Source of the DNA: Bradyrhizobium sp.
GTDB lineage: Bacteria > Pseudomonadota > Alphaproteobacteria > Rhizobiales > Beijerinckiaceae
Length of the DNA stretch: 56,025 nucleotides
Direction: 5' to 3'
Assembly (NCBI GenBank): GCA_004799435.1
Contig: SSMV01000110.1
Coordinates: 1 to 56,025, forward strand
Below are positions 9,395 through 19,123 of this stretch, piece after piece (within the stretch, counting starts at the first letter, position 1; each line of letters opens with the position of its first letter). The notes beneath the pieces were generated by a model. It did not search any database. It was not told the origin of the DNA and worked only from the letters and a program-made list of their open reading frames with translations. The position numbers and the translations under genes were made by a program.

Positions 9395-9468
9395 GCCGCT
9401 CTCCCCTCTTTTATCCCTTCGACGATGTTTCGCGAGGAGGAGGGGCGCGCGGCGCGGCGGACGCGGCG

Positions 9469-10995
9469 CTATTGCCCGCGCCGGGCCCGCGTCGCGAAAC
9501 GCACCGCTTCTTCCGCGGCGCGAAACTGGGCCCGCGCCTTATTGGCGCATTCCCGGTTCTCATAGGCCGGATCGGAATCATAGACGACGCCGGCTCCGGC
9601 CTGGACATGCATCTTGCCGTCCTTGACCACCGCGGCGCGCAGAACGATGCAGGTGTCCATCTCGCCGCCGGCGCCGAAATAGCCGATGCAGCCGGCGTAG
9701 ATGCCGCGCTTGTCCTTCTCCAACTCGTCGATGATCTCCATCGCCCGCACCTTTGGCGCGCCGGAGACCGTGCCGGCCGGGAAGCCGGCCGCCAGCGCCG
9801 CCACCACGTCGAGATCGCCGCGCAGCTCGCCTTCGACATTGGAGACGATATGCATGACGTGGCTGTAGCGCTCGATGAAGAAACTGTCGGTGACCTTTAC
9901 CGTGCCGATCTTGGCGACGCGGCCAACATCGTTGCGGCCGAGATCGAGCAGCATCAGATGCTCGGCCCGCTCCTTCGGATCGGCGAGCAGTTCCCTGGCC
10001 AGAGCCTCGTCTTCCTCGACCGTCTTGCCGCGCCAGCGCGTGCCGGCGATCGGGCGGATGCAGACATTGCCGTCGCGCACCCTGACCAGAATCTCCGGGC
10101 TCGAGACGACCACCTGGAAGCCGCCGAAATCGAGGAAGCAGAGATAGGGCGACGGGTTAACGCGTCTCAGCGCGCGATAGAGCGAAAAGGCCGGCAGATC
10201 GAAGCGGCTGACGTAGCGCTGCGACAGGACGATCTGAAAGGCGTCGCCGGCGGCGATATAGTCTTTCGCCCTGGCGACCATCGCCATGAATTCGGCGTCG
10301 CTGGTGTTGGAGGTCGCGGGGCTCGCCAGGAGGGTCGGATCGACCTGCGGCGGCTGATGATCGAGCGGGCTCTCAAGCGCCGCGACAACCGCGTCGAGCC
10401 GGCTTTGCGCGCTCTCGTAAGCCGCCCGCGGGCTTACCCCCGCGACCGGGCGAACCGGCGTCACGACGATCATCTCGTCGCGCGCGGAATCGAAGACGAC
10501 CATTGTCGTGGGGCGGATCAGTAGCGCGTCAGGCGTGCCGATCGGATCGGGCTTGGCGGGCGCCAGCCGTTCCATGCGCCGCACCATGTCATAGCCGAGA
10601 TAGCCGAAGACGCCCGCCGACATCGGCGGCAGGCCGGGCGGCAGGTCGATGCGCGACTCGGCGAGCAGCGCCCGCAGCGCTTCGAGCGGCTTGCCGGGGC
10701 AGGGGGCGAAGGCCTCGGGCTCGCTCAGCGCCTTGCGATTGATCTCGGCGCCTTCGCCACTCGAGCGCCAGATGACGTCGGGATCGAGGCCGATCATCGA
10801 ATAGCGGCCGCGCTGCGCGCCGCCCTCGACCGACTCGAGCAGGAACATATTGCCGGCGCGGCTGGCGGCGAGTTTCAAATAGGCGGAGACCGGCGTCTCG
10901 AGATCGGCGACCAGCGTGGCGACGACGACGCCGGCCTTTCCGGCGGCGTAGCGGCGGGCGAATTCGTCATAGTCGCTTGGGGTCATCATCGTCAT
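9469..10995 (-). CDS. trpE: Anthranilate synthase component I
   Basis: A 508-residue TrpE, which converts chorismate and ammonia (from the TrpG glutaminase) to anthranilate, the first step of tryptophan synthesis. The N-terminal feedback site LLES is at residues 52-55. The chorismate-binding domain shows GTRWRGKT, DLGRNDVGRV and SGAPKVRAMEIIDELE. These favour TrpE over the para-aminobenzoate enzyme PabB. It starts 11 bases downstream of the ppiD stop, so the two are co-transcribed. No trpG or trpD follows; the amidotransferase subunit must be elsewhere. No tryptophan-rich leader peptide was noticed in the short junction. Confidence 0.92.
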   Translation of the reverse strand: MTMMTPSDYDEFARRYAAGKAGVVVATLVADLETPVSAYLKLAASRAGNMFLLESVEGGAQRGRYSMIGLDPDVIWRSSGEGAEINRKALSEPEAFAPCPGKPLEALRALLAESRIDLPPGLPPMSAGVFGYLGYDMVRRMERLAPAKPDPIGTPDALLIRPTTMVVFDSARDEMIVVTPVRPVAGVSPRAAYESAQSRLDAVVAALESPLDHQPPQVDPTLLASPATSNTSDAEFMAMVARAKDYIAAGDAFQIVLSQRYVSRFDLPAFSLYRALRRVNPSPYLCFLDFGGFQVVVSSPEILVRVRDGNVCIRPIAGTRWRGKTVEEDEALARELLADPKERAEHLMLLDLGRNDVGRVAKIGTVKVTDSFFIERYSHVMHIVSNVEGELRGDLDVVAALAAGFPAGTVSGAPKVRAMEIIDELEKDKRGIYAGCIGYFGAGGEMDTCIVLRAAVVKDGKMHVQAGAGVVYDSDPAYENRECANKARAQFRAAEEAVRFATRARRGQ

Positions 10996-11006
10996 TGTGG
11001 GCGGCC

Positions 11007-12896
11007 TCAGCTTCCTTCGGCCGCCTGCAGCACGCTCTGATTGACCCTCACGCCGAGCTCCGTCTCCAGCGCGTTGATATATTGGTCGACAAGGCTGGTT
11101 TGCAGGCCTTCGCCGAGTTGCGCGGCGAGCGACTTGACCGTCGGATCGTCGAAATTGGTCGTCGGCGTCGCGTCCGCCATGACCTTGAAGATGACGCGCC
11201 CGGCCGGGATCGCCGCCGAACCGGCGCCATCAGCGGGCCCATTAAAGAGCGCGCTGACGAGGTTCGGCGCGAGACCCTCTTTGCCGCCACGGCGAATGTC
11301 GGACGCGGTTTGAACCTCCTGGCCGGCCGCCTGGGCAAGGCTCGTCAGCGTTGCGCCGCCCTCGACCTGCTTGACCATGTCGGCGGCCTTGGCGGCGAGC
11401 GCCTTGGCGCTTTCGTCGGCGCGCCACTCGGCCGCGACCTTGTCCTTGACCTCGTCGAAAGCGCGCTCATGCGCCGGGACGATCTTGAGAATGTCGAACC
11501 ACAGCCAGCCGCGATCCTTGGTCGGCAAGGGCGCGTCGTCGACGCCGACGTCGGAGGCAAAGACCGAAGAGACGAGCTCCTTGGCGTCGGGCAGATCGAT
11601 CGTCTTGTCCGAGGGATCTTTGCCCTGCGAATCGACCGCCGGGATCGAGCGGATCTCAAGACCGAGGCTCTTCGCAGCTTCGGCGAGCGACTTGCCCGAG
11701 ACGCGCGCGTCCTCGACCTTGTCATGCAGCGACTGCACCTGATCGGCGACCCGATCGGCGGCGATCTCGCCCTTGAGCTGCGCCTTCACCTCGTCGAAGC
11801 TCTTGACCGCGCCGGGGGTGATGGCGACGACGTGGACGATCGCCGGACCGAACTGACCCTTGACGACACCGCTGACGCCACCCTCGGGCAAAGCGAAGGC
11901 CGCCTCGCCGATCGCCGGATCGTAGGCCCCCGTTTTGGTCGTCTCGCCAAGATCGACGTCGGCGGGTTTCAAATTGCGCGCTTTCACAATGTCGTCGAAA
12001 GACGCGCCGGCCTTGATCTTGGCCTCGGCGTCGTCGGCCGACTGCTGGTCGGGGAAGACGATCTGCTGCAGCTTGCGCTTTTCCGGCGTCGTGAAACGCG
12101 TGTCGCGCAGCTTGTCGTAATCGGCCTTGGCGTCCTCGTCCGTCACGTCCTCGGGCTTGGCCAAGGCGGCGGCGTTGACGAAGAGAATGTCGACAGCGCG
12201 ATATTCCGGCGCCCGATATTCGTCTTTGCGGTCCTCGAAAAAACCTTTGAGCGCGTCGTCCGTCGGGGCGGCGATGTCGCCGGCGGCCGAAGGCGGCAAG
12301 ACGAAATAGTCGATTGCGCGATTTTCGGATTGAACGCGGGCGAGGAAATCGACCAGCTTCTTGGGCGCCGTGAGACCGTCGGTCAGAGAGAGACCGATCT
12401 GCTGGCGCAGATAGCTCTTGTTCTGCTCGGCGAAGAAGCCGCGTTCGGAGAGACCGGATTGGCGCAGCGCCTGATCGAAACGGGCGCGATCGAACTGGCC
12501 GGAAGCGTCCTGAAGATTGGGATCCGAACGCACCGCGGAAACGATCGCCTCATCCGAGACCGCCAGACCGAGCGCGCGGGCGCGCTCGTCGAGCGCAGCG
12601 TCGGAAATCAGCTCGCGGAGCACTTGGCTGTCGAAGCCGAGCGCACGCGCCTGCTCGTTGGTGATGCTCGAATGCATCTGGCTCTGCACCCGGACGAGCA
12701 TCGTCTGGAGCGCGTCCTGGAATTGCTGGGCGGTGATCGTCTGGCCGCCGACCTCAGCCAGCTTGTCGGAGGTAAAGCCGCGGAACATGTCGCCAATGCC
12801 CCAGATGGCGAAACTGCCGATGAGCAGGAGGAAGAGCAGCGTCATGATGACGCGGCCCACCAGCCCTTGCGATAGTCTGCGCATCCCGTCGAGCAT
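11007..12896 (-). CDS. ppiD: Membrane-anchored periplasmic peptidyl-prolyl isomerase (PpiD/SurA-N type)
   Basis: A 629-residue inner-membrane chaperone. One N-terminal membrane helix (about residues 12-34, VGRVIMTLLFLLLIGSFAIW) anchors a large periplasmic part. The next 150 residues are the SurA_N_3-like chaperone region, and a parvulin-type rotamase domain lies around 245-365, with the usual ITPGAVKSFDEVKAQL after it. PpiD assists folding of proteins leaving the Sec translocon. It is divergent from tpiA and secG, which fits a Sec-linked neighbourhood, and is followed directly by trpE, an arrangement I believe is common in alphaproteobacteria. Start ATG 12896. Confidence 0.88.
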   Translation of the reverse strand: MLDGMRRLSQGLVGRVIMTLLFLLLIGSFAIWGIGDMFRGFTSDKLAEVGGQTITAQQFQDALQTMLVRVQSQMHSSITNEQARALGFDSQVLRELISDAALDERARALGLAVSDEAIVSAVRSDPNLQDASGQFDRARFDQALRQSGLSERGFFAEQNKSYLRQQIGLSLTDGLTAPKKLVDFLARVQSENRAIDYFVLPPSAAGDIAAPTDDALKGFFEDRKDEYRAPEYRAVDILFVNAAALAKPEDVTDEDAKADYDKLRDTRFTTPEKRKLQQIVFPDQQSADDAEAKIKAGASFDDIVKARNLKPADVDLGETTKTGAYDPAIGEAAFALPEGGVSGVVKGQFGPAIVHVVAITPGAVKSFDEVKAQLKGEIAADRVADQVQSLHDKVEDARVSGKSLAEAAKSLGLEIRSIPAVDSQGKDPSDKTIDLPDAKELVSSVFASDVGVDDAPLPTKDRGWLWFDILKIVPAHERAFDEVKDKVAAEWRADESAKALAAKAADMVKQVEGGATLTSLAQAAGQEVQTASDIRRGGKEGLAPNLVSALFNGPADGAGSAAIPAGRVIFKVMADATPTTNFDDPTVKSLAAQLGEGLQTSLVDQYINALETELGVRVNQSVLQAAEGS

Positions 12897-13054
12897 GAAG
12901 GTCCGTGTTCCCTGGCGATTGAAAGCGCTCGCGCGCCTTGGCGGGCGCGGCGGCGCGGCGCCTATCTAACCTCCTCCCAGGGCTTTGCATAGGCGCGGCA
13001 GGGGTGATAATCCGCCGCGGTTCCCTTCGAAACCCATCTCCCGAAAGGCGATCG

Positions 13055-13813
13055 ATGACTCCTGGCGTGCGCCCCCTCGTGGCGGGCAATTGGAAGATGA
13101 ACGGCCTTTCGGCCAACCTCTCCGAAGTGAAGGCGATGCGCGAGGCGGTGGACGCCGGGAAGGCCGGCGAGGCGGAATTGGCCGTCTGCCCGCCCGCAAC
13201 CTTGCTTGCTCAGGCCGCCTGGGCGCTCAGAGGCGGCAAATTGTCGCTTGGCGCGCAGGATTGCCACGCCAAGGAGAGCGGCGCTTACACCGGCGACATC
13301 GCCGCGCCCATGCTCAAGGACGCCGGGGCCGCCTATGTGATCGTCGGCCATTCCGAGCGCCGCCAATATCACAGCGAGACGGACGAGCAGGTTAAGGCCA
13401 AGGCGGAGGCGGCCCTCAAGGCGGGGCTTACCGCGATCGTTTGCGTCGGCGAGACCCGCGCTGAGCGCGAGGCGGGCAAGGCGATCGAGGTCGTGAGCCG
13501 CCAGATTCGCGGCTCGCTGCCCGCCGCCGGCGCTTTCGAGACGGTCGTGGTCGCCTATGAGCCGGTCTGGGCGATCGGCACCGGCCTGACCCCGACCGCC
13601 GCCGATGTCGCGGAAGTGCACGCCGTGATCCGCAAGCTGCTCGGCGAACTCTATGGGGCGGCCGGGGCGAAGCTGCGCATCCTCTACGGCGGCTCGGTCA
13701 AGCCGGCCAACGCCAAGGAACTGCTCGGCCTCGACAATGTCGACGGCGCGCTGGTCGGCGGGGCAAGCCTCAAGGCGGTTGATTTTCTGGCGATCGCCGC
13801 CACCTACGCTTAA
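13055..13813 (+). CDS. tpiA: Triosephosphate isomerase
   Basis: A 252-residue TIM-barrel glycolytic enzyme interconverting dihydroxyacetone phosphate and glyceraldehyde 3-phosphate. The catalytic residues are all visible: K14 in GNWKMNG, H99 in VIVGHSERR and E169 in [12 protein letters not shown]. The phosphate-binding glycine segment YGGSVKPAN follows. ATG 13055 has AAAGG at a fitting distance, and the in-frame upstream extension to 12938 resembles nothing. It is divergent from ppiD and lies 112 bases before secG, the usual tpiA-secG order. Confidence 0.97.
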   Translation: MTPGVRPLVAGNWKMNGLSANLSEVKAMREAVDAGKAGEAELAVCPPATLLAQAAWALRGGKLSLGAQDCHAKESGAYTGDIAAPMLKDAGAAYVIVGHSERRQYHSETDEQVKAKAEAALKAGLTAIVCVGETRAEREAGKAIEVVSRQIRGSLPAAGAFETVVVAYEPVWAIGTGLTPTAADVAEVHAVIRKLLGELYGAAGAKLRILYGGSVKPANAKELLGLDNVDGALVGGASLKAVDFLAIAATYA

Positions 13814-13822
13814 GGCCGCCGT

Positions 13823-13862
13823 GGCCGGAATGGCGCGTCCCAAAATGGACGCGCCGCCGGCC
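13823..13862 (+). terminator. Two-tier hairpin between tpiA and secG
   Basis: The inner stem pairs GGCGCGTCC (13832-13840) with GGACGCGCC (13847-13855) around the loop CAAAAT. An outer stem pairs GGCCGG (13823-13828) with CCGGCC (13857-13862). It begins nine bases after the tpiA stop. There is no T-tract, so it may pause or protect the transcript rather than end it. Confidence 0.4.
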
Positions 13863-13925
13863 GCATGCTAGGAGCGCGCGCAATTCGGCCCGTCCTGACA
13901 GGCGGGATCGCAAAGGATCGTCTCG

Positions 13926-14363
13926 ATGCTGCAAAGCGTGTTGCTCGTCATTCACCTCCTGGTGGTGATCGCCCTGATCGCCGTGGTGCTGCTGCAGCGC
14001 TCCGAAGGCGGCGTGCTGGGGACGGGCGGCGGCGGCGGTTTCATGACCGGCCGCGGCCAGGCCAATGCGCTGTCGCGTGCGACGGCGATCCTTGGCACGC
14101 TGTTCTTCGTCACCGCGATCCTGATGTCGATTCTGGCGAGCTGGAACCGCGCGCCGCGCTCCCTGCTGGAAACGGCGCCGGCCTCTTCGACCAGCGCGCC
14201 CGCCAATAGCCAGAACGCGCCGCCGGCAAGCCTGCTCGATCAGCTCAAGCAGATGCAGAACCAGAATGGCGGCGCGCCCGCCGCGCCTGCCCCTGCCGCG
14301 CCCGCGCCAGCCGCGTCTGACGTTCCGGCGCCCGCCGCTCCGGCCGAGCAGCCGCCGAAGTGA
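13926..14363 (+). CDS. secG: Preprotein translocase subunit SecG
   Basis: A 145-residue SecG, the small partner of SecYE in the Sec translocon. Two membrane helices are visible (about 2-22 and 52-72) separated by the conserved cytoplasmic loop with LLQRSEGGVLGTGGGGGFMTGRG. The C-terminal 70 residues form a low-complexity proline/alanine-rich tail, longer than the Escherichia coli protein but common in alphaproteobacteria. It follows tpiA, as is usual, and probably shares its transcript. Confidence 0.95.
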   Translation: MLQSVLLVIHLLVVIALIAVVLLQRSEGGVLGTGGGGGFMTGRGQANALSRATAILGTLFFVTAILMSILASWNRAPRSLLETAPASSTSAPANSQNAPPASLLDQLKQMQNQNGGAPAAPAPAAPAPAASDVPAPAAPAEQPPK

Positions 14364-14405
14364 GGCGGGCGACGCCGGCCGCCGACCCCGCCTAGGCGCT
14401 GGCCG

Positions 14406-14639
14406 ATGCCGACGCCGCTAGCGGTCGCCGTCTTCTTCACCGTCTGGTGGGTGTCGCTCTTCGCCGTTTTGCCCTTCTTCGCCCGCTCGCCGGAAGAAGC
14501 GGGCGAGACCCAGCTTCCGCCCGGCGTCGAGCCCGGCGCGCCGGTCAAGCCGCGCCTTGCGCTTGCCGCCCTCTGGACGACCGGGCTGGCGGCGGCGGTA
14601 TTTCTTGTTATCGACGCCTTCGCCTTCTGGATGGGCTGA
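14406..14639 (+). CDS. DUF1467 family membrane protein
   Basis: A 77-residue protein with two membrane helices (about 5-25 and 52-74) joined by a charged and proline-rich loop containing ARSPEEAGE and PPGVEPGAP. This is the alphaproteobacterial DUF1467 family, whose function is not known. It lies 42 bases after secG, and the next gene starts three bases after its stop, so it is probably translated from the same operon. Confidence 0.88.
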   Translation: MPTPLAVAVFFTVWWVSLFAVLPFFARSPEEAGETQLPPGVEPGAPVKPRLALAALWTTGLAAAVFLVIDAFAFWMG

Positions 14640-14642
14640 GCC

Positions 14643-15107
14643 GTGCCTGCCTTTCGCAATGAGCGGCGCGTGCGCCATTCCGCCGCGCAGATGTTCGATC
14701 TGGTCGCCGATGTCGAGCGCTATCCCGAATTCGTGCCGCTCTGCCTGGCTTTGGCGGTGCGTCGCCGGGAGCAGGGCGGAGACGGCGTCGAGACGCTGAT
14801 CGCCGATATGGAAGTCGGCTACAAAGCGATCCGCGAACGCTTTACCAGCCGCGTCGCGCTTGACCGCAAACGCCTGAAGATCCGGGTCGAATATGTCGAC
14901 GGCCCGTTCAGCAGGCTGGAAAATCTGTGGAACTTCCGCGACGCGGCGGATCGGAGCGGCTCCGCCGTCGAATTCTATATCGCCTATGAGTTTCGCAGCC
15001 GCGCGCTCGCCCTGCTGATGGGCTCGACGTTCGACATCGCCTTCCGCAAATTCTCGGCCGCTTTCGTCGCCCGGGCGGACGCGGTCTACGGCCGCGCCGC
15101 CACCTGA
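14643..15107 (+). CDS. COQ10/RatA-type START-domain protein
   Basis: A 154-residue polyketide_cyc2/START-like protein. The opening pattern HSAAQMFDLVADVERYPEFVPLC and the later WNFRD and FYIAYEFRSRALALLMG are shared by bacterial RatA and mitochondrial COQ10. COQ10 binds ubiquinone and helps its use in respiration; RatA was described as a ribosome-association toxin in E. coli. A quinone-binding role is the more likely one in this class, but that is inference. The start is GTG three bases after the DUF1467 stop. Its last 22 bases overlap the convergent cinA-type gene. Confidence 0.88.
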   Translation: MPAFRNERRVRHSAAQMFDLVADVERYPEFVPLCLALAVRRREQGGDGVETLIADMEVGYKAIRERFTSRVALDRKRLKIRVEYVDGPFSRLENLWNFRDAADRSGSAVEFYIAYEFRSRALALLMGSTFDIAFRKFSAAFVARADAVYGRAAT

Positions 15108-15595
15108 AGCACGTCTTCCTCCATCAGCTTCAGCGCCGTCTCGACCGCAGCGAGTCGCACCGCCGAGCGGCCGATCGGCCCAAAGCGCCGCGACAAAGCG
15201 ACCGTCGTCGCGCCGCGGCGCGCGCAAGCGAAATGGACGAGGCCGACCGGCTTGTCCGCCGTGCCGCCGTCGGGGCCGGCAATGCCGGTGATCGACACCG
15301 CGAGATCGGCGGTCGAATGGGCAAGCGCGCCCTTGGCCATCGCCACGGCGGTTGGCTCGCTGACAGCCCCCCATTCGGTCAATGTGGCCTGCGACACGCC
15401 GAGCATGTCTTGCTTGGCCTGGTTCGAATAGACGACGAAGCCGCGTTCGACGACCGAGGACGAGCCCGGTATCTCGGTCAAAAGACCGCAGACCAGGCCG
15501 CCGGTGCAGGATTCGGCGATGGCGACGCGCAGATCGCGGTCACGCAGCTGCGACAGCAGCGCCGCGGCGCGTTCGGTCAATGTATGGGAAAACAC
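15086..15595 (-). CDS. CinA C-terminal family protein (nicotinamide-nucleotide amidohydrolase PncC)
   Basis: A 169-residue stand-alone CinA C-terminal domain. The family motifs AIAESCTGGLVCGLLTEIPGSS and the later SITGIAGPDGGTADKPVG are complete. PncC deamidates nicotinamide mononucleotide to nicotinate mononucleotide, recycling the pyridine nucleotide produced by DNA ligase. It lacks the N-terminal MoCF_biosynth domain of full-length CinA, which is normal for this type. It starts at GTG 15595 with GAGGGGG upstream, and its 3' end overlaps the convergent COQ10/RatA gene by 22 bases. Confidence 0.92.
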   Translation of the reverse strand: MFSHTLTERAAALLSQLRDRDLRVAIAESCTGGLVCGLLTEIPGSSSVVERGFVVYSNQAKQDMLGVSQATLTEWGAVSEPTAVAMAKGALAHSTADLAVSITGIAGPDGGTADKPVGLVHFACARRGATTVALSRRFGPIGRSAVRLAAVETALKLMEEDVLQVAARP

Positions 15596-15773
15596 GGCGA
15601 GCCCCCCTCGGCGGCGAGATTTAGCATGAATGGGCGTCGCTCGCCCCGCCAGCGCGCCCTATCGCCAGCCGATTACGGGATGGCGCGCCTTTTCCCGTCG
15701 GGCGTTTTCCGCTAGAGCGCAGGGCCGATTGGATTGGACCGCCGCGTCCCGGCCTCAGGAAAGAAACGCGCTT

Positions 15774-17594
15774 ATGCATCGCTACCGCACCCATACTTGC
15801 GGCGCCCTCGGGCTTGGCGAGGACGGAAATTCGGTCCGCCTGTCGGGGTGGTGCCATCGCATTCGCGATCATGGCGGCGTGCTGTTCATCGATCTGCGCG
15901 ACCATTACGGCATCACCCAATGCGTGGCCGATCCGGATTCGCCGGCCTTCAAGGCGGCCGAAAAACTCCGCTCGGAATATGTCGTGCGGATCGACGGCGC
16001 GGTGCGCAAGCGCCCGGCCGGCACGGAAAATCCGGAAATGGCGACCGGCCTGATCGAAATCTATGTGCAGGAGATTGAGGTTCTCGGCGCGGCCGGAGAT
16101 CTGCCGCTGCCGGTGTTCGGCGACCAGCCCTATCCCGAGGACACTCGGCTCAAATATCGCTTTCTCGATCTCAGGCGCGAGAAGCTGCACGCCAACATCA
16201 TGCTGCGCGGCAAGGTTGTCGATTCGATGCGCCAGCGCATGAAGGGGCAGGGGTTCTTCGAATTCCAGACGCCGATCCTGACGGCCTCGAGCCCGGAAGG
16301 GGCGCGCGACTTCCTCGTGCCCTCACGCATTCATCCCGGCAGGTTCTACGCGCTGCCCCAGGCGCCGCAGCAATATAAGCAGCTTCTGATGATGGCTGGC
16401 TTCGATCGCTATTTTCAGATCGCGCCCTGCTTTCGCGACGAAGACCCGCGCGCCGATCGGCTGCCGGGCGAGTTCTATCAACTCGACATCGAGATGAGCT
16501 TCGTCGAGCAGGAGGACGTGTTCGCGGCGATGGAGCCGGTCGTGCGCGGCGTCTTCGAGGAATTCGCGCAGGGCAAGCCGGTGACGCCTTCGCCTTGGCC
16601 GCGCATCCCCTACGCAGAAGCGATGCGCAAATTCGGCTCCGACAAGCCCGATCTGCGCAACCCCATCGTCATGCAGAACGTCTCCGACCATTTCCGCGGC
16701 TCGGGCTTCAAGGTCTTCGCGCGGCTTTTGGAAAGCGAGAAGAACGAGGTCTGGGCGATCCCGGCGCCGGGTGGCGGTCAGCGCACTTTCGCCGACCGGA
16801 TGAATAGCTGGGCGCAGGGCGAAGGTCAGCCGGGCCTTGGCTACATGCTGTTCTTCGACCGCGCGCGCGATGAGACCAGCCTCGCCGCCGACCCGGCGGC
16901 GCAGGGCGTCGGCGGTCGCGGGCCGCTCGCCAATAACATTGGGCCCGAACGCACCGAAGCAGTGCGCGCGCAACTTGGCCTTAAGGCTGGCGACGCGGCG
17001 TTTTTCGTCGCCGGCGATCCGGATAAATTCGCCAAATTCGCCGGTCTCGCGCGCACGAAGATCGCGCAGGAATTAAAGCTCGTCGATGAGAACCGTTTCG
17101 AATTCGCCTGGATCGTCGACTTCCCGATGTTCGAATGGAACGAGGACGATAAGAAGGTCGATTTCTCGCACAATCCATTCTCGATGCCGCAGGGCGGGTT
17201 GGAAGCGCTGACGACAAAAGACCCGCTGACGATCAAGGCCTTTCAATATGACATCGCCTGCAACGGCTATGAGCTCGCCTCGGGCGGCGTGCGCAACCAC
17301 CGGCCGGAAGCGATGGTGAAAGCCTTCGAGATCGCCGGCTATGGCGAGGAGACGGTGGTCGAGCGCTTCGGCGGCATGTATCGCGCCTTTCACTATGGCG
17401 CGCCGCCGCATGGCGGCATGGCGGCCGGCGTCGACCGCGTTGTCATGCTGCTGGCGGGCGAGCAGAATCTGCGCGAGGTCGCGCTGTTCCCGATGAACCA
17501 GCGCGCCGAGGATCTCTTGATGGGCGCGCCTTCGCCAGCGACGGCCAAGCAGCTACGCGAGCTGCACATAAGGGTGAACGCGCCGGAAGCCTGA
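15774..17594 (+). CDS. aspS: Aspartate--tRNA ligase
   Basis: A 606-residue class IIb aminoacyl-tRNA synthetase. The N-terminal OB fold binds the anticodon ([19 protein letters not shown]-like, here [20 protein letters not shown]), the catalytic core has motif 2 [10 protein letters not shown], and motif 3 shows [18 protein letters not shown]. An inserted GAD domain sits in the middle, the bacterial form. ATG 15774 is chosen because it begins the OB fold; the in-frame upstream extension to 15630 is unrelated. Alphaproteobacteria usually have a non-discriminating enzyme that also charges tRNA-Asn, but I cannot decide this from sequence alone. Confidence 0.97.
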   Translation: MHRYRTHTCGALGLGEDGNSVRLSGWCHRIRDHGGVLFIDLRDHYGITQCVADPDSPAFKAAEKLRSEYVVRIDGAVRKRPAGTENPEMATGLIEIYVQEIEVLGAAGDLPLPVFGDQPYPEDTRLKYRFLDLRREKLHANIMLRGKVVDSMRQRMKGQGFFEFQTPILTASSPEGARDFLVPSRIHPGRFYALPQAPQQYKQLLMMAGFDRYFQIAPCFRDEDPRADRLPGEFYQLDIEMSFVEQEDVFAAMEPVVRGVFEEFAQGKPVTPSPWPRIPYAEAMRKFGSDKPDLRNPIVMQNVSDHFRGSGFKVFARLLESEKNEVWAIPAPGGGQRTFADRMNSWAQGEGQPGLGYMLFFDRARDETSLAADPAAQGVGGRGPLANNIGPERTEAVRAQLGLKAGDAAFFVAGDPDKFAKFAGLARTKIAQELKLVDENRFEFAWIVDFPMFEWNEDDKKVDFSHNPFSMPQGGLEALTTKDPLTIKAFQYDIACNGYELASGGVRNHRPEAMVKAFEIAGYGEETVVERFGGMYRAFHYGAPPHGGMAAGVDRVVMLLAGEQNLREVALFPMNQRAEDLLMGAPSPATAKQLRELHIRVNAPEA

Positions 17595-17608
17595 GGCCGC
17601 CGCTTGGG

Positions 17609-17869
17609 TCAGTCTTTCGGCGGCTCGCGGTTGGCGACCGCGGCTTGCGCGAAGACGCCGCGCATCATGTCGCGCAGCCATTCGGCGCTGTTCTGGCTCT
17701 CAGTGAACCAGGCGCGCAGGAAGCCGTCGGGCGAGAATTTCGCCGCTTCGGCGATCATGCGCTTCTCCATTTCCGCCATCACGGCCGCCTGCATCGGCTG
17801 CACGTCGGGCAGGCCCATGAATTGGCGCGCCTCGAGCGGCGTGCAGTCGATGTCGATCGTCACTTTCAT
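17609..17869 (-). CDS. DUF6489 family protein
   Basis: An 86-residue soluble protein beginning MKVTIDIDCTPLEARQFMGLPDV, with a helical middle (AAVMAEMEKRM) and an aromatic pair in FLRAWF. It matches a small alphaproteobacterial family listed as DUF6489, with no known function. ATG 17869 is preferred over the upstream in-frame start at 17929 because it begins the conserved strand. It converges with aspS, and a possible GCCGCCG/CGGCGGC stem lies in the 14-base junction and the end of the gene. Confidence 0.8.
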   Translation of the reverse strand: MKVTIDIDCTPLEARQFMGLPDVQPMQAAVMAEMEKRMIAEAAKFSPDGFLRAWFTESQNSAEWLRDMMRGVFAQAAVANREPPKD

Positions 17870-17949
17870 TGGGGTCGTCTTTCCCAGGCCAGCGCGCTGA
17901 TATTGTAGCGGCGGCGCGCCGGCTGTCACGCGTCGATGGAGCTACAGGC

Positions 17950-19050
17950 TTAGAGCCCGATCGCCGCGAGATAGTGCGGCAGCGCGCGTTCCCAGGTCAG
18001 CTCCTCGCGCGCGCGCTGGCGCGCCGCGCCGCCCAGGCGCTCGCGCAGGCTCTCGTCGGCGAGCAGGGTCGTCAGGCCGGCGAGCACGGCTTGCGGATCG
18101 TCGCCGCGACACAGCAGCCCGGTGCGCCCGTCGATGACGGCGTCGGAAGCGCCGCCTTCGCTGCCGGCGAGGCTCGGCACGCCGCGCCACGCCGCCTCGG
18201 CATAGGCGATGCCGAAGCCCTCGACCGAGGCGCCGACCCGACGCGTCGGCATGGCGAAGACCTGACTGCGTTCGAACAGCGCCGCCTTGGCCTGATCGTC
18301 GGGCAGGGCGCCAAGGAATTCGACCTGGCCGGCGACGCCGCGCTCGGCCGCGAGCGCGCGCAGACGCGGCAGATCGTCACCGGCGCCAGCGACGAGATAG
18401 ACGATGCGCGGAAAGCGCTCGCGCAATTGCGGTAGGGCGCCGATCACCATGTCGACGCCCTTGCGCGGCTCGAGCCGCGACAGGGTCGAAAGCACCGGCC
18501 CGCGCCCGGCGATCCGCGTCGCGATCGCCGACAGCGCCGCTGGCCCCGCGGTCGCCTGACGCGAGAGCGGCGGATTGACGACGACGATGCGCGGCCCGTT
18601 CTCGCCGACGATTCGCCGCACCGCTTCGGCGGTGAACTGCGAAATGGCGATCACGGTCGCGACCCGTTTGAACGCCGTGCGGACGCGTTCCGCTTTGCCG
18701 CCGCGAGCGTCCTGGGGGATTTCATTGCCATGGGCGAAGGCGGCGATCGGCGCGAGATCGGCCGGGATCGCGGCGACGCTCTTCCAACTGTCGGCGAAGG
18801 CGCCGACAAATCGCGTCGGTCCGCGCGCCGCAATCGCTCGTCGCTTCAGCCAGCGCCGCGTCGGTCGGAAGAGGCCGAAGCGATGAATCGGATAGGAGCG
18901 CACCAGTTCGTCCGCGCCGTCGCGATGAATGCGGTCGGCGAAGACCTCGATCGCGCGCCCATTCGCCGCCAGTTCATCGGCCAGGCCGGTCAACAGGGTT
19001 TCGATGCCGCCCACGTCGGGGGCGAGGCACTGGGTGGCGATGGCGATCAA
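17950..19050 (-). CDS. Glycosyltransferase family 4 (GT-B)
   Basis: A 366-residue retaining GT-B glycosyltransferase. The N-terminal glycine-rich start AIATQCLAPDVGGIETLL is typical of GT4. The donor-binding C-terminal domain has SRLEPRKGVDMVI and EGFGIAYAEAAWRGVPSLA, which contains the E-x7-E motif. It probably transfers a sugar from a nucleotide donor during envelope polysaccharide or glycolipid synthesis. It lies downstream of a second glycosyltransferase on the same strand (73-base gap), so the two may act on the same glycan. The acceptor cannot be inferred. Confidence 0.88.
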   Translation of the reverse strand: MIAIATQCLAPDVGGIETLLTGLADELAANGRAIEVFADRIHRDGADELVRSYPIHRFGLFRPTRRWLKRRAIAARGPTRFVGAFADSWKSVAAIPADLAPIAAFAHGNEIPQDARGGKAERVRTAFKRVATVIAISQFTAEAVRRIVGENGPRIVVVNPPLSRQATAGPAALSAIATRIAGRGPVLSTLSRLEPRKGVDMVIGALPQLRERFPRIVYLVAGAGDDLPRLRALAAERGVAGQVEFLGALPDDQAKAALFERSQVFAMPTRRVGASVEGFGIAYAEAAWRGVPSLAGSEGGASDAVIDGRTGLLCRGDDPQAVLAGLTTLLADESLRERLGGAARQRAREELTWERALPHYLAAIGL

Positions 19051-19123
19051 TAGCGAACCTGAAACAAACGATGCGAGCCCGGCCCAATGAATAGCAAGTC
19101 TTTGCGATCCATGCGAAGTCCGT

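Noticed and set aside
10977-12875. Plus-strand open frame of 632 codons opposite ppiD
   Set aside because: It is the mirror of the PpiD coding sequence with repeated Leu/Gly/Arg text and no family match.
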